Below are positions 45,801 to 59,100 of a DNA stretch of 64,000 nucleotides, piece by piece. This DNA is from Larus michahellis (lineage: Eukaryota > Chordata > Aves > Charadriiformes > Laridae): contig NC_133896.1 in NCBI RefSeq assembly GCF_964199755.1, positions 88,210,215 through 88,274,214 on the forward strand. The letters run 5' to 3'. The position numbers were made by a program, and so were the translations under genes. Within the stretch, counting starts at the first letter, position 1, and each line of letters opens with the position of its first letter. The notes beneath the pieces are model-generated. The model had not been told where the DNA came from. It searched no databases and was given only the letters and a program-made list of their open reading frames with translations.

Positions 45801-48531
45801 AATAGAATGGAAACAGAAATCTTAAAAGTTGTTGGGAATTTTATTCTCTGTGCAGTGTTCCCAAATGTTGTACGTCATCCAGAGACATTGCCTGCCCCCT
45901 CCATCTGCCACACAGTTCAGAGATGACTTCTAGGTGCCTCACGGCTATCCCCTCAGCCATCTGCCTGTCCTCACAGCATCTCGGCATTTACCCACCAGCT
46001 GGCACTACAAGTCTGAAGCTCAGGTGTGTCCAAAGGCTTCAGTAGGAATGCACTGGAGGTAGGGCAAGGACAATGCCCATGCTTCTTGCCAAGTCCTCAG
46101 CTTTCAGATTGGCTTTGGTTCATTTTAAGTGGAGTAATTTGTGAAACAAGTAATCAATTTTCCAGAGAAAATCTAGGGTTAAAATGGGTTAAAAAAGCAC
46201 TGATCTCTGTCTTAAGTACAAATGGTGGCAGCATCCTGTAATGGTGACAGGAGGGAATGGAACAGTCTTTTCTGCTGGCTGCAAACGATGTTACAATGAA
46301 TATGTAACGATAGGGAATTCAAACTATGTTGTTAATAGTTGAGAAGTGATACTACACAATGCTTAATAGAATAGTTTGCTAATGATGAGTAAGTGCTTTG
46401 TGGGTGCTATTTATCGTTACTATTATAGATCCAGAACTTTTTTCCCCCCAACTTAATCTTACCACAAGCTAAACTACAGTTGACTTCAGGGAGACATTTT
46501 TTTGAGCAAAAGCTAAGGAAGAACGGAGGGCTCTGTTGTGTTGTCCATCTGTTAAGCAACGCTTCCCTTATTCCACACAATACGCATAGAGACATTAAGA
46601 TGTGCTAATAAAACATATTCAAAGTAATATTAAATCCTAAGGCAGTGTGCAATAATTTAAATTTTTATTCCAACGCCTAAATAATTTCATGGAATAATGA
46701 GTGCTATACAAATTATTTCATTACATTAGAGATCACTTAAATGTCAAGAAAAAGCGTCTAGCAATATTACTGTAATGAGTTGCATTACATTATCTGTAAA
46801 CAGAATTCAACTGGCTTTGAATTTCTTTATAAAATTATTTCCTCTCCAGCCATCCCCACCCCCCTTGCCTTTATGGCTGTTTGGGAATGCTGGGTTAGAT
46901 GCATGTGTTTAAGAACTACAAGTTATCTGAAATAGGGTATTGGTTTGTAGCTCTTAAATTCATCATCTTTTGAAATGAACCCGCAGAAATCCACAGGTCA
47001 TCAGAACGTCTTCTGAAGTCTAGTTTTTATGTATAGCTTAGTTTGCCTAGTTTCCCTAACAGTTCCCCAAAGAGTCTTGCATTATATGTCTTTGTGACTT
47101 TGTATTGGTTTCTTCACTGACATTTGTACATGAATGTACCGAGCTCTGGGGTCCAGTGATCTGAGCAGCAGTCTGAAAGTCAGGATTTAGAGAGAATCTC
47201 TTTGACGTTATTTAGCTGATAACCAAAGAATATCATTTTAAGGCAGTTTGTACTTACAGTTTCATCAGTGTAAGGGTGAATTCAACATTGTCAGGAATGT
47301 AAACATACATTTTGAGAAGGTATATATCAGAATTTGACCTTTTGCTTCCGCATCGCAGTCTGCTGAGAAATGGCCCTTGTTTGATACTCTTCTGTCTTAC
47401 AGGCATCAAGGGATATAAAACTAATGAAGTGTTTCACGTTGGAATTTACTGTACACTGTAGCTGCGGAGTAGGATAGCATCTCCCAGGAAAAAGCACATA
47501 TTTTCTTCCAAAAGTCTTTTTTTTGGTTGAAGTAGTGACATCTGATCCAAAGCCTGCTAAAATGAAGAGTCATGCATCTTTAAAGAGATTAAAGTCTATA
47601 ATGATTTGAAAAAGTGTACTCTAAAAGGTGAACTGTAATTCATTTTACCAGCATTACAAAAAGCCTCATCTAAAGAAAAAAATAGTCCAAGGAAGCATAT
47701 ATTTTTTGTTTTTATAGAGCATTTTAGCTGCACTGACCCTTCTTTAAACATTTTTTCATCTACTGAAATATTTATGAGTGAAGTTAACATCTCCATTAAC
47801 ATTTAATGTTCTTTTTCCCCCCTTGCACCAAAATAGTGGATGATAGATTAAGTGATAGTTGAGGCCTGAAGACACAGGGCTTAGTGATAGCAATCTCTCA
47901 CCTTTATAGAGCACTTTCTCATCCAGATGAAACTGGGCACTAAAGCCAGTTTGCTTTACAAGCTAGTTCAGAGCTCTTGAAAGTGGTCAAGGTTACAATG
48001 ACAAAGCGAATGGTTTCTGTCAGTCCTAATTTAAGTGCATATTTGTGTGTGATCAGGTGTACACACACTTATTTGCTCTTATAATTCAACCTGACCTGCA
48101 AGAACAGATTTCTACTGGGTGGCTGTCTAGCTCCTTTCAATCTTCCAGCTCTTTGACTGAGACCTAAAGTCATTGAAACCTGGGCTTCTAAATCTGTATT
48201 TACACTATTTAAATGAAATATAATTATAATGTTTGCACCGTGACTTAAATGGGTAAAATAATTCACTTCACATATAAGGCTTAGTTATCTAAGCCAGAGA
48301 ATTTTTAACCTGTCTTTACTAGAATTCTATTTTAGACTTTGAATGAGAGTCAGACAAGCCTTGAATTTTAGGATTAAAGTCTTCTTGGAATGAAATAGTG
48401 TTTGTGATATAGACATATGGCACAGAACACACATACCCCCCAAGTAATGTGGAGGCAAAAACCACACATTGAATAAAATAAACTGCATGCACTTCTCCAC
48501 TGTGTATATTTACCTTTCTATTCTATTTCAG
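42816..48531. other. Intergenic, AT-rich, no gene recognised
   Basis: About 5.7 kb with chance open frames only. A possible relic of the same ancient repeat as at 36.2 kb is at about 44,718-44,765 (CCAATGGAGCTACATAGATT). An A12 run is at about 45,641-45,653. Confidence 0.5.
44718..44765. repeat. Possible relic of the ancient repeat seen at 36.2 kb
   Basis: CCCAATGGAGCTACATAGATTTATACCAAG resembles the AATGGAGTTACACC...ATTTACACCAG half of the same family. It is short and diverged. Confidence 0.3.
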
Positions 48532-48633
48532 ATGGACATAGAAATCCCAGGAGAGATGCTGTCTTCACTGTGCAAGTCTCTATGCAAAGACAGAAGAACA
48601 GCCTCTACCTTGAAAATCTTGCAGTATAAACAG
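48532..48633 (+). other. Candidate coding exon 1 of an unrecognised small gene
   Basis: A 102-bp segment lies between an excellent acceptor (TTACCTTTCTATTCTATTTCAG|) and an excellent donor (TATAAACAG|GTAAGTG). It is exactly 34 codons, starts with ATG at its first base and is open in that frame: MDIEIPGEMLSSLCKSLC, KDRRTASTLKILQYKQ. I do not recognise the sequence. It could be an internal exon of a longer transcript, a first coding exon after a 5' UTR exon, or chance. Confidence 0.3.
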
Positions 48634-48769
48634 GTAAGTGAGGAAGGAGAGGGACATGCACAGAGTGTAGTTGCTACCAACAAGAATGTCGTTCTTTTAA
48701 ATACCGCTGTCCTATTAATGACATTACCAGAAAAGCCCTGGATGTCACAACATGAAATTTGTTTTCCAG

Positions 48770-48838
48770 ATGACCCCTCAAATTTATAATTTGCGTTATA
48801 TACTGATTTCTGAACCCCATGCTCCTCCTTCCCCATAG
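48770..48838 (+). other. Candidate coding exon 2 of the same small gene
   Basis: The acceptor is GAAATTTGTTTTCCAG|. In the phase left by 48,532-48,633 (phase 0) the frame reads MTPQIYNLRYILISEPH, APPSP and stop (TAG at 48,836-48,838). The intron between would be 136 bp with GT-AG ends. The joined product would be 56 residues. No domain is recognised. Confidence 0.25.
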
Positions 48839-50200
48839 TAGTATGTTCTGTGTCTGTGGGAGAACTATGCAAGCAGCATGCTTCTCCTTTCATGCAGTCC
48901 AACTGCATTATGCTCCATGGGAAGACAAGGTATTTTCTCCTTTTCCCTGGAAATGCTTTCACTCCAGCTCAAGCTTATGAGTTACTCGGATTAGCAAAGA
49001 ATGGCTTTACACCATGCATGGAGAGAAACATGCAGGGTTCATAATCTCCTTTTTACGCACAAGAAAGCTATTTTCTTGATCCAACCTCCAATTTTAGGCC
49101 TGACCTTATTAATCTCTCTCTTCCTGAGGACCCATCTCTCCTGTCCTTCTGAATAAACCTTGCATATGGCAAAGATCAAGCTTAAAAGGTAGTACTTGCA
49201 ATTGCTGTTATTGCCAAGATAAAAAACAAGCAGCAGAGGAGATTAATTACGGTGCCAGGATTCTGAGAACTGGTGTTTCTAAATTGTCATTTTTCTGTCA
49301 GTAGTGTCCTTTCAGTCCACAGGTGCGTACTTAAAGCCATACACAGTGACTATGCGGTCACAGCTAATGAATGGTCTGCTTGTTAAAGTTGCAGTTGTGG
49401 AAAGAAAGCACTTCAAGCTTCTTAGTGTTCCTTACAGAGTTTCAGACATAATACATTTGAGATCTGGAGCAAAAACGTGGAAGGGGAATTGTCTTCAGAT
49501 AATGAATATCTATTTAAAAGCTAGAAAGTGGGGTGCTAAAAAACATAAATCAGAAGATCCTAACAACCAGGGATGTTTCAGCATTGCCTGATCACTGCTC
49601 TTAAATGTCTTATAGTTCTGTCTCTAACTAAATGTAAGTCCTCATATAGTACTATCTTACTAATTATTATTCTGCTGTAACTACTGTTATATCTGTGCAA
49701 TATTTTGTATTATATGATTTATGCCCACTGAAGTCAATGTGTAATTTTTCCATGGCTGATTGATTTGGCCTATGTAAACATCTTTCAAGATACTGTACAG
49801 GGAAAAAAAAAAAAGCCATTGAACTTACTTATGGTTAAAGGGAAGTGAGAAATGCAGCACATGCTCACTCACCAGGTCAGAGAGCTGGGAGTGCAACCAA
49901 TAAAATGTTTACTGACATTATAAGCACTTTGTGAGCAGGATGTCCATAACAATAATAGCACTAGCAATTCTAGAAAGGGAGGACTAAAAATTTATCTAGT
50001 GAAGATAAAGAAGAAATATAGATAAGGAGCACTGTTACTACCCAAGAATGAACCCATCTTTCTCTGGCTTAGATTTAATCTAGCATGGGATGCCTACCTG
50101 TACTGTATTTGCACTTCTAAATTGCAATGCCATTGCTGAGTCCATGGTAAAGGAAGCTGACATTTTACAGTGGGGTTAGGAATGGTTGGCTAAATAAACA
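48839..50200. other. Intergenic, no gene recognised
   Basis: AT-rich sequence with an A13 run at about 49,802-49,814. The words CCCACTGAAGTCAATG at about 49,726-49,741 may be another trace of an old repeat. Confidence 0.5.
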
Positions 50201-51560
50201 TTGTGTACAGATCCACATCTGAAAAGGAGATTTTGGCACACAGTTTCCAGTATCGCTCATGGAAAGAACCCAGCTGCTGATGCACTCAGCTACACGGTCC
50301 GCAGACAATATTGCCTGGAATTCCCAGAGCCAGGGGTGGGTTTGTACCCCAGCTGTCTGAGGCTGAGAAGTGCTGTTCCCATTTTACAGCTGTAGAGCTG
50401 GAGCAAAGTAAGTTGACAGGTGTATGGGATGAACAGGAAGGAGGGGGATGGCACAGGAACTGAACACGACTCTCTTCCATCCTTCATCAGTTGTGCGTTG
50501 AGAAGGCTGACAGCTTGGTGAGGGTGACATGCCAGAGTGTATCTTTCTGCCTTGGATAAGTGGCTGGCATGCTGCGAGAAGCCCAGAGGGGCTCTGAGAT
50601 GCTCCCAAGCTGTGCGGATGAGAGATGACAGCTTGCCTCTGTAGCAGGCAGTAACTTCAGCAGAGTTGGAAACTCAAGGGGAAGCAGGAGGTCGCACCCA
50701 CTAACTTGCACTGGTACCTCTTTCAAGACATCGCAGGTACCTGGTCCTAGGCCTGCAATGTACACGTTATGACATCCAAAAGTCGCCCATGTGCCAAGTT
50801 TGGCATTGAGGCCAGAGGATCCCAAGCCCTTCACCAGAAAGGTGGCACCCTTTCCTGGTTTGAATCTGCATAACTGAGACAGCTGGAGAGAAGGCTTGTA
50901 AGGTCCATGAGAGAGCTGATGTTTGGAGCAGACTGCCATCAGCAGCAGATTTCAAAGGGACTACTGCCCTGGGTACTCCCACACCCAACTACCTTTTCTC
51001 ACTTGCTTTCACAGCAGCAAACTTTGCGCTGTCTCTAACTCCAGACCTCACACCAGGGCACAGCACAGGCCACCTGCTCCCTTGGGTCAGAAGCCAAAGG
51101 GGTGCCACAGCCAGCAAGGCAGGGTCCTCATCGGGCAGGGCCCATCTCGTAGCCCCAGGTGAGCATGGCAGGCCTGTGGGAGCAGGGGAAGCAGCCAGGG
51201 CCCAGGCCATTGGGCAAGGTTGTAGTGATGAAGCAGGTCCAGCACCAGGACAGGAAATCGATCCACAAGTCAGGATCAGGTCCGGTGATGGCAACCAGGG
51301 TCAGACAGATCCCAGTGACCACCAGGCAGACCCATGACGAAAAGACAGGCTCAAGGTCAGGCCAGAACATCAGCCCCCAGGCCCAGATCAACAGGGTCCA
51401 TAATTGACAAGGGCACAGCTACAGCTAGGCTAAAGATCAGCACTCCTACCACACCACTCAGGCAGAGGCCATAGCATAAGGCTGGGCTTAAATAGACCGC
51501 TTGGCCCCAGGTGCCCTCGGGGCTTTGACACCTCAGTAGAGTTGCCTCCACTTACAAGGA
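50201..51560. other. GC-rich block of unknown nature
   Basis: This block is GC-richer than its flanks but has few CpGs. Between 51,150 and 51,520 the words CAGGTCCAG, GATCAGGTCC, GGTCAGGCC, CCAGGGTCAG and ACCAGGCAG recur irregularly, which suggests a degenerate short-unit repeat or an interspersed element. Open frames on both strands are long because of GC content and do not contain recognisable domains. It may be an unnamed avian repeat. Confidence 0.35.
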
Positions 51561-53121
51561 AATGAAAAAGCAGGCTTACTTTAGAGGTTTACATAGCAGA
51601 AGAGAAAACCCATACATGTTAACTGAAAGAAAAATTATACATTTTAATTGTGTGCCACTTTGTTTACTGGCTTAAAGCTGCCATTACTCTAGGAGAACAA
51701 GGGAAGAGAAAGCCCATGTCTCCTTTGGAAACCCATATTCAGTAAAGTGGGAACATTTCAACACATGTAATTGATTTATACTTCAAGAAAATGAATTATT
51801 TTTTTCCTCGCCACTCCTAAGCTGCTTGACTGGAAAGTAATTGCTCTGCTTTCAGGAGGCAAAGAGAGTTACAGATCCAAGGCTTACGTCAAAGCTGGTG
51901 GCCTCAATGCCACATCAAAGCCACACAAAGGTGGCTATGAGTGAAACCAGATAAACGCGGTGATAGTCAGTCAGCGTGAGTACTGGCCAACTGAGACAAG
52001 ATTTATACATATGCAGGGAGAGTATTTTATTTAGTGTTTAGAAGGTGGTCATTTGAGTTTCTTTGGTGGGGAAGAAGGGGCGGGGGGGCTGTGAAGGTCC
52101 AACCAGATGTTCTGGTTGAAGACTCTACGGCCGATTTCTTACTCTGTGTTGCCACCTAGTGAATTCAAAGGTGATTTCACACCTGCTCTGCATTTGGAAT
52201 TGGGGTGGTGGTGGTGTTTTGTTGTTGTTTCTTTTCCTCATTTGAGATTTTTGGTTATTTTGTTTTCTGAGGCAAAAAGAAAATAAAAGGGAAGCCCAGA
52301 AAATATAACCGTTGCAGGGAAGGAGTGAAGAGAGCCTTTTCTAGCACATTTTCGGGACCGATATTCTGCTATATGGCCAAACACAGGCAAACTCAGGAAA
52401 GCTCTCATAAGCTCCCAGCTCATAAATTCCTACTCATGTTCCTCTAAGTCCAGATTGGTTGCCTGGTACCTCACAATTACAGTAGGATATGTTGTTGCTT
52501 CTTATTCTTCCACTGCAACAAGAAGCTTCTCCCTCATCAGCCCCTGCCCCTTGCTCATTTTGGCTTCTTTCTTCTTCCTTTCTGCTTCTATTCCCCCTGT
52601 CCTCGCAAATCTTGGTTTTCATGCTGCTTCCCTCCCACTATCGCTTACTATGAGCAAGATACCTTCTCCATGTTGTGTTTGGGAAGTAAATATCTCCTTC
52701 AGTTGCTGCCATAAGTTTTGGCAGTAGAAATTAAATTCTCTTCTGATTGGTTCTAATTCTGGCCCCTGTCCTGGCCCCTGAAACATCATAAAAGGGGTGA
52801 TACAAGAGGAACGTCTGACTAAGATGCTAAATTGGGCCTTGGAAACTCCAATTCCTTAATATCTTTTAGCTTTTTCTGTGACTTTGGCAAGTCACTTAAT
52901 TGTCATGTGCCTCAACTGCTCTACCCTGAGAATACCCCTGGTCTTTATGCTTTGCATTGTGAGTCTGATTTTATTAAAAATGTGGCAACATGACAGAGAC
53001 ATCACAGAACTTGTCAACAGATAGAGAGTATCATAGTATCTGATATATAACATTCACCCCTCTGCACTAAAACACAGCTTGGTTGATTTCTCTGTGTCTT
53101 TGTTGCCACCTGGCTGGCCCT

Positions 53122-53152
53122 CCCTCAAGGGAATATTGCCCTCAAGGGCAAT
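53122..53152. repeat. Paired CCCTCAAGGG words and a 7-bp hairpin
   Basis: CCCTCAAGGG occurs twice, 7 bp apart, and the second is nested in ATTGCCC, TCAA, GGGCAAT. Small dyad of unknown role. Confidence 0.6.
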
Positions 53153-56100
53153 GTGGAGTACTGGGTAAGTAAAAAACCCTGCGTTTCTGCTCCGTAGTAA
53201 AATAAGACTTAATAGACTCATCATAGTTTGACAACATTGCTGTTGTAAATAGAAACCTTATTGATTTGCATCAGGCCCTAGGAGATTATTTGAGAGACAT
53301 TGCATTTTACACATTAGTAATCTGATAAACAAAAGAAAGATCTCAACAAGGTAATGCCTCAAATAAACGTCTCTTGTTCGATTTAATACTAAATGAAGCA
53401 ATAAATTACAGGAGTGAAACACCTGAAAATCCCAGAAGCAGAAATAATCAGCCCTTGGAAACGGCAAACATTGATTTAACTGTATATTTGGAGGGGAAAG
53501 GTTTGGCTGCAGAGGTCCTTAATTTATAAATTGCAAAAGAACTGCTGATTAGAAAAGTTGGTAGAATTAAAAGATCATTTTCCTCCAAGAAACTACACAT
53601 TTATTTTTGGAGTATAGACTTTTTGGAATAGCATCTTAAAACCAAGAGAATTTATTAGCTGAGGTCAGAAAATTAATAGGTGTTTTCATACTTTGCAGTT
53701 CCAAGGCCTTTTAAAGCTAAAGATTTCCATACTCAATACTTATGGTTGAGTTGCTGCTACATACAAAAACATCCTAGAACATATTCAGCTTCCAAAAAAG
53801 GTCTGTAAGATAAGAACTTAATGTATCTTTGAGGCACACCAAGGACATCCTATATATAGGCGCATTCCGGTTATGTGTAGGCAGTTATTATCAAGAAGTA
53901 TATAACAATTCTGTAATTTCTTTTGCACGTAAGAATTTCTTCCCCAGTGGCACCTAAGTACTGCTGACAGTTGCAAAAGTGAAAGTAGCAGAAAACTGTC
54001 ATTTGTGACAGGGAATGGACACTGATGATAAAATTGCAGCTGACATTAAAATTGGCAAAAAAGGTGTATAATGGTAGAGGTAAAGCAACATAAACTGACC
54101 TTGAGAGCCTAGTAAAGTGCATAGCCAGATGCAAATATGACGCATCTGGACAAGGAAGGTAAACCTTCTTTATGGACAGGGAAACACTAAGCTTCTAATC
54201 AGTCACTCTGAGAAGGACTGAAAAATCACAGGGAGGAATGAACTGAGAAAACTGCTATTGGGATGCTGAGATAAAAGTTACTCATGTCATTCTTTGTGAG
54301 TGGAAATTGGGAGATATTTTTACTAAAACGTGAAGACAACATGATGAAGATCACTAGAAGAAATGACATCTGTGCAAAATTTCATAATTTTTTTATGACA
54401 AAGATTTCAGTTTATCCAAAAATAATGCATGAACAGAGAACTTGGATACAGTACATAAGAGCCCCTGCAGAAAGAAAAGACGAGGTACTCTAATCTCTTA
54501 CTTTCATCTAAGGGAAAGGCAGGAAGAAGCAAGGAAGGAAAATGAAGCCTGGCAAACACAAAGCCTGGCAAAGCCTTGTCCATGAAAAACTGAGAGTAAC
54601 TTTTTAAACGTAAACATGAACTAACTGAACAAGCCATGACAAATGATCCACCAATGACTCGTTGGTGAATTCAAATCATTATTGGGTAACTGTAAGGCAG
54701 AAAGCAGAAGTTACACGGATAATGCAGCAGCAGTTCAAAAGGCATGTTCCGTGACATGGAGGCATGAGACTGAATCATTTAGTGCTTCCTTTAAATTGCA
54801 CATTCTGAACAAGAATAATTTTCAGATTTCCTGAGAACAGTAGCATCTAAACCAATGTCATCTCTTTTCCAGCCATTTCCCTGTTGGAAAGAGTTGTTGG
54901 AAGAGTTACAAAAGTAGACTTTATACTAGTATAGATATTATTCTTCAGGCTTTAAACTTTAATATTCAGAATTTATTCTCTCATAATACAGGATCTGATT
55001 CTGGTTTTACTTAGGAGATTTATTTCACTTTATTTCACGTCATTACTATAACTGGGTTACTTCTGAGGTAGGAAATAGTTGCCCTTTAATTACAGTCATT
55101 TTTATTTTCCATTAATTAAGAATTTTTGGAGGTTTATATATTGCCTAACAAAATAAATTAAGATTCATCTCAGTTTTCAAGAGATACCACCTTTGACCGT
55201 AGGAGAGTTCTTCTAGACAAGTTTGTAATGTATTTTTTATAGGAAGAAAGGGAATACTCTGCATCTTGAATGCATTACATGTAAAAATTTACTTAATTAG
55301 ATGGAAAGAGAATAAAAGAGTCAAAGTCTCAAATGGGAGTGAGGTGAACAATGTAATTACAGAAGAGCCTAGATCTTACTCTTGTATCCAGTTTTCAACT
55401 GACTGCTGGCCTCTCAGAAAAACTTTCTGCCTTTTATCCTTTCTTTCAAAAGCAGAGCAACTTTATCACATGTAGAAGAAAATCCATGACTGGGAGGACA
55501 TCAGAAGACAGCTAGTATTCTGTTCTGAAATTTTCTGTCTCCTCTACGTGGTTTTGGTGAAGGAACTGATAACTGATACGAAATGGCAATGGCTCCCTCT
55601 AGTGAATTGCACTCCCACAGACACGCAGGTGTGCAACCATTGGGACTCACGTTTTTTCTACCAGAACATTCTCAAAACCCTTTTTCAGATTCAGTACTAT
55701 CACATACTAATTGCAAAACAAAACACTCGGATTTAAACCACTGGGACTTTAGAAAAGCTTAAAATGCATCTGTATCTAACTGTATGAAGCCATAGTCCAT
55801 ATTCTGTGCCAGGACAGTCAACCAAGCTGTTCTACCGCCAAGATGAGAAACCATCCGGCTTCTTGGACTTACACTGATAAGAACGGGCTTGAGAAGGAGT
55901 CTGCAGGTGCTCCAGTTAAGCTCCTATTTTGCCCTCCCTCACAAACAACAGAGGCTCAGGCCCAAGGGGCCCCAGTTTCCATTTCTCCTTCTCTGGCAAG
56001 AAGATGGAGAAACTGGAGTTCTAAGAAGTGTGGAGGAAAAGGTTTTCAGCAGAGGCTGTCAAACTGTCATGCGTAACCATCAGCATCTTAAATACTCTTC

Positions 56101-59100
56101 TGCCTTCAAGATTGCTCATTTCAAGTGCAAAACCTGTTCTCTTTTCTGATGCCAAATAACATCACATCTTTTTTCCCCCCCGCTTTCCAAGTCCTGAGCC
56201 TCACCTCTCTCCTTTCACTCCATTTCTGTAAGTGAGAGGTACAACAGTAACAAAAGAGAACTGGTGTTTCTGTTTGTCCTTCAAGATAAAACAAACTCCA
56301 GAAAGGAATCACCAGTTATTCTGAACATCAAGATATGAACTGTGTCTTCATGGCTATTGCTACTTGTGCTGCATAAACCCCTTGCAAAAGCTTTTAGTGC
56401 AGCTATAAATACAGAAATGCTTTCTTGTCACCTAGTAATTTTATTGCTTTTCCCTTATGAATTGATATTAATTAATCAAGTTTGCAGCCTGAAAGGGGCT
56501 AAATGACACACTCCATGTAAAGCAGTCATGGAAAACAAGTTTTCCCTGACTGTGGAACAGAATGAGACAGTAGCTGAACTGGAAACTATTCCTCCAACTT
56601 AATCCCTGTAATGTCTTCATTTAACAATGTAATTCTGAGCTTCCTCCAAAAGAGAGGTACCAATGTCTTTACTGGCAACAAGCACTGTTCAACCAATGAT
56701 TTTACAGCCATCTTTCATAAGTGTTGCACAATTTGGAGTGTGAATGTGACTACGGGCACATAGCAAGATTCACATATCCTTCCTGTGTGGCATTGGATAG
56801 AATTATGCAGCCTGAAAATTAGTTTCCTGGCCTGCCTTATCCACTGTGGGATGGGGAAGACATCTGGGAGTGGTGGAAGGGAGTCTGAGAGCTGAGATTC
56901 CAGACAGTGTTGGTCTAGATTACATAGTTAATGCTAAACTCGGAGTGAATTAAATCCACCATAAGCTTGGTCACATTCTTAGTGCATGTACAAAGCAACA
57001 TCTTTTCCCTCAAATTGGTTAATAAACTAGCTTGCATTAAAGCTAGTGAGGAAGGAAATAAATCATTTTACGAGCAGGCAAAGCAAGGGGTGCTGTCATC
57101 AACTTCAAAAAGACTAAAGTCTGCAAAGGAAAAAACTTATTATAAATCTTCAACTCAGATGTTATTTTGCTCTTTATCTTTGTCTATGAAACCTGGAAAT
57201 ACACCAATGTTCTGAAAAATCTCAGAATGCTTTTTGAAGGCAAGTACCTCAGGAAAACATTTGTTAATGTATATAATGAATTCTTAGTAGGTGTTGAGAT
57301 TGTCACATAACCCTTCAGCTTTATCCAGAGAAGATGGATAACTACATGAGACACAAAGGAAGTGAAACCAAAGTATCTACTGTGACAAGCATGCCTTTGG
57401 GCAGACCAAGAATAAAAGGAAAGGGGTCAATCAAGAGAATCCCTCTGCTGAACAATACTGAGGAAGGGAAAGTGTATTGTTTTAATCTAGAAAATATGTA
57501 AAGCATGGCCCAGGATTAACATGGATAGAAGAACCTTGTTCATGACCTCAGCAATGTTCATCAGGCTGGAAAGAAGTGAACTAGTAACATTCTAGTTTTA
57601 CTGGCCACATTTCAACAAGTGGAGATCTTCAATAGCTTTGATTTTGAATTAAGGCAGCGTTATCTGGGGAAATTATTTCTGGTAGGAATGATTAGAGGTT
57701 ACATTGTTTGAGAGAAACTCCTTCATCATTCAGATTCAAAGTAATTTTGAATGCTTTCTGTAGAGCTTCCTGTAGTAGTCCATCCTGCCTCCAGCAGTAT
57801 CTCAAACCATTTCCACAACTGGCAATACAAGAGGAAATTCATAATGGCTATTCTTGTTTTCACAAATAGCCAGGCACAGCAAAATTGCTCCTGGATGTTT
57901 AGTTATGGATATGGGTGCTTTGCAAATCATAACAACTTCACATATATTCTTCTTATGCAACCTAATCAGTTAGTAGTTTTTGACTGGTACTTTAGCTTAT
58001 ATTTCTATATTGTCAACTTTTACACCTTAAAATTGTGTGTAATATGGATGAGTTATAAGGGAAACCATCTTGAAAAGAGTGAGTTTGTAGTCATTGCTGT
58101 ATTACTTTACCTTTTATTTGTGATTTAAAAAAAAAAAATCAAGTATTTTTTTTTTAGTTTTCTTCCTGTCCTGCTTTATTTTTATCCCTTTGTTTTCACA
58201 TGTTCTTACTCAGCTCTGACGCTTCCCAAGCTGTTGCTCCCAGAAGTCACTTGATAACGTGAAGCATCTGGGTTAGGACAAATCATCCATTTTACTGTAA
58301 TTTGTCCTATTAAAATGATCAGGAGTGTTTCAGGGAAATGCAAAAGGATTTTGTAATAGAAGTCTGAAGAGCAGCAGTCTGATTTCTGCCATGGAGAAAT
58401 CTTTTAATAGCAAAACACAGAAGGAACTAGCAGAAATGAATATGGTGTCCAGATTTTCCAAAGGACAAGCAAATTTATTAATGCAAGTCAAACTTCATTG
58501 GATTGCCAAATAAAATTAAACCATCTATTTCTACATGCCTCAGGACCCTGTGAGGGGGGGAAGAAGGAACAGAGTAGTCAGATTTCATATGGTGGTGTTG
58601 TGTAGTACTGGTTGCATTCTGCTGTCTTTCAGTGTATGTAAAGCATGCAAAGGTCTTTTTTGCTCATCACTTATTGAGGACCTATTTTCAATCATCATGT
58701 ATGCACAGATTAAGAGTCTGTTTTAACGTACAGTCTGAGCTGAGATCACAGAGAAAAGGTGGGAAAAGAAGGTGACTCAGAAAGACCTAAAAAAGAAAAA
58801 TAACCCAACAGACAAAGGAAGTCAGTAGAAGAGTCAGACACCAGTTTCAGGACTACAAGCCCTCCAGCAAAGTGTTCTCTGCACTGCACTGGATATCTCT
58901 TCAAAACGGGATATTTTATCCTTAATAGAGAAAGTAAACGTAATTAAATGAAAAAACAGGAAATGGCTTTTGATAAGGGATTTGCTTTAGGGAATAGTAC
59001 TCTGGCAGACAGAAGGAAGCTTCATCTTACATTTTGTACCTGACACTTGATAGTTTAAAGAGAATTTAGGAAGATACACTGGAGAAAAATCAGATAACAT

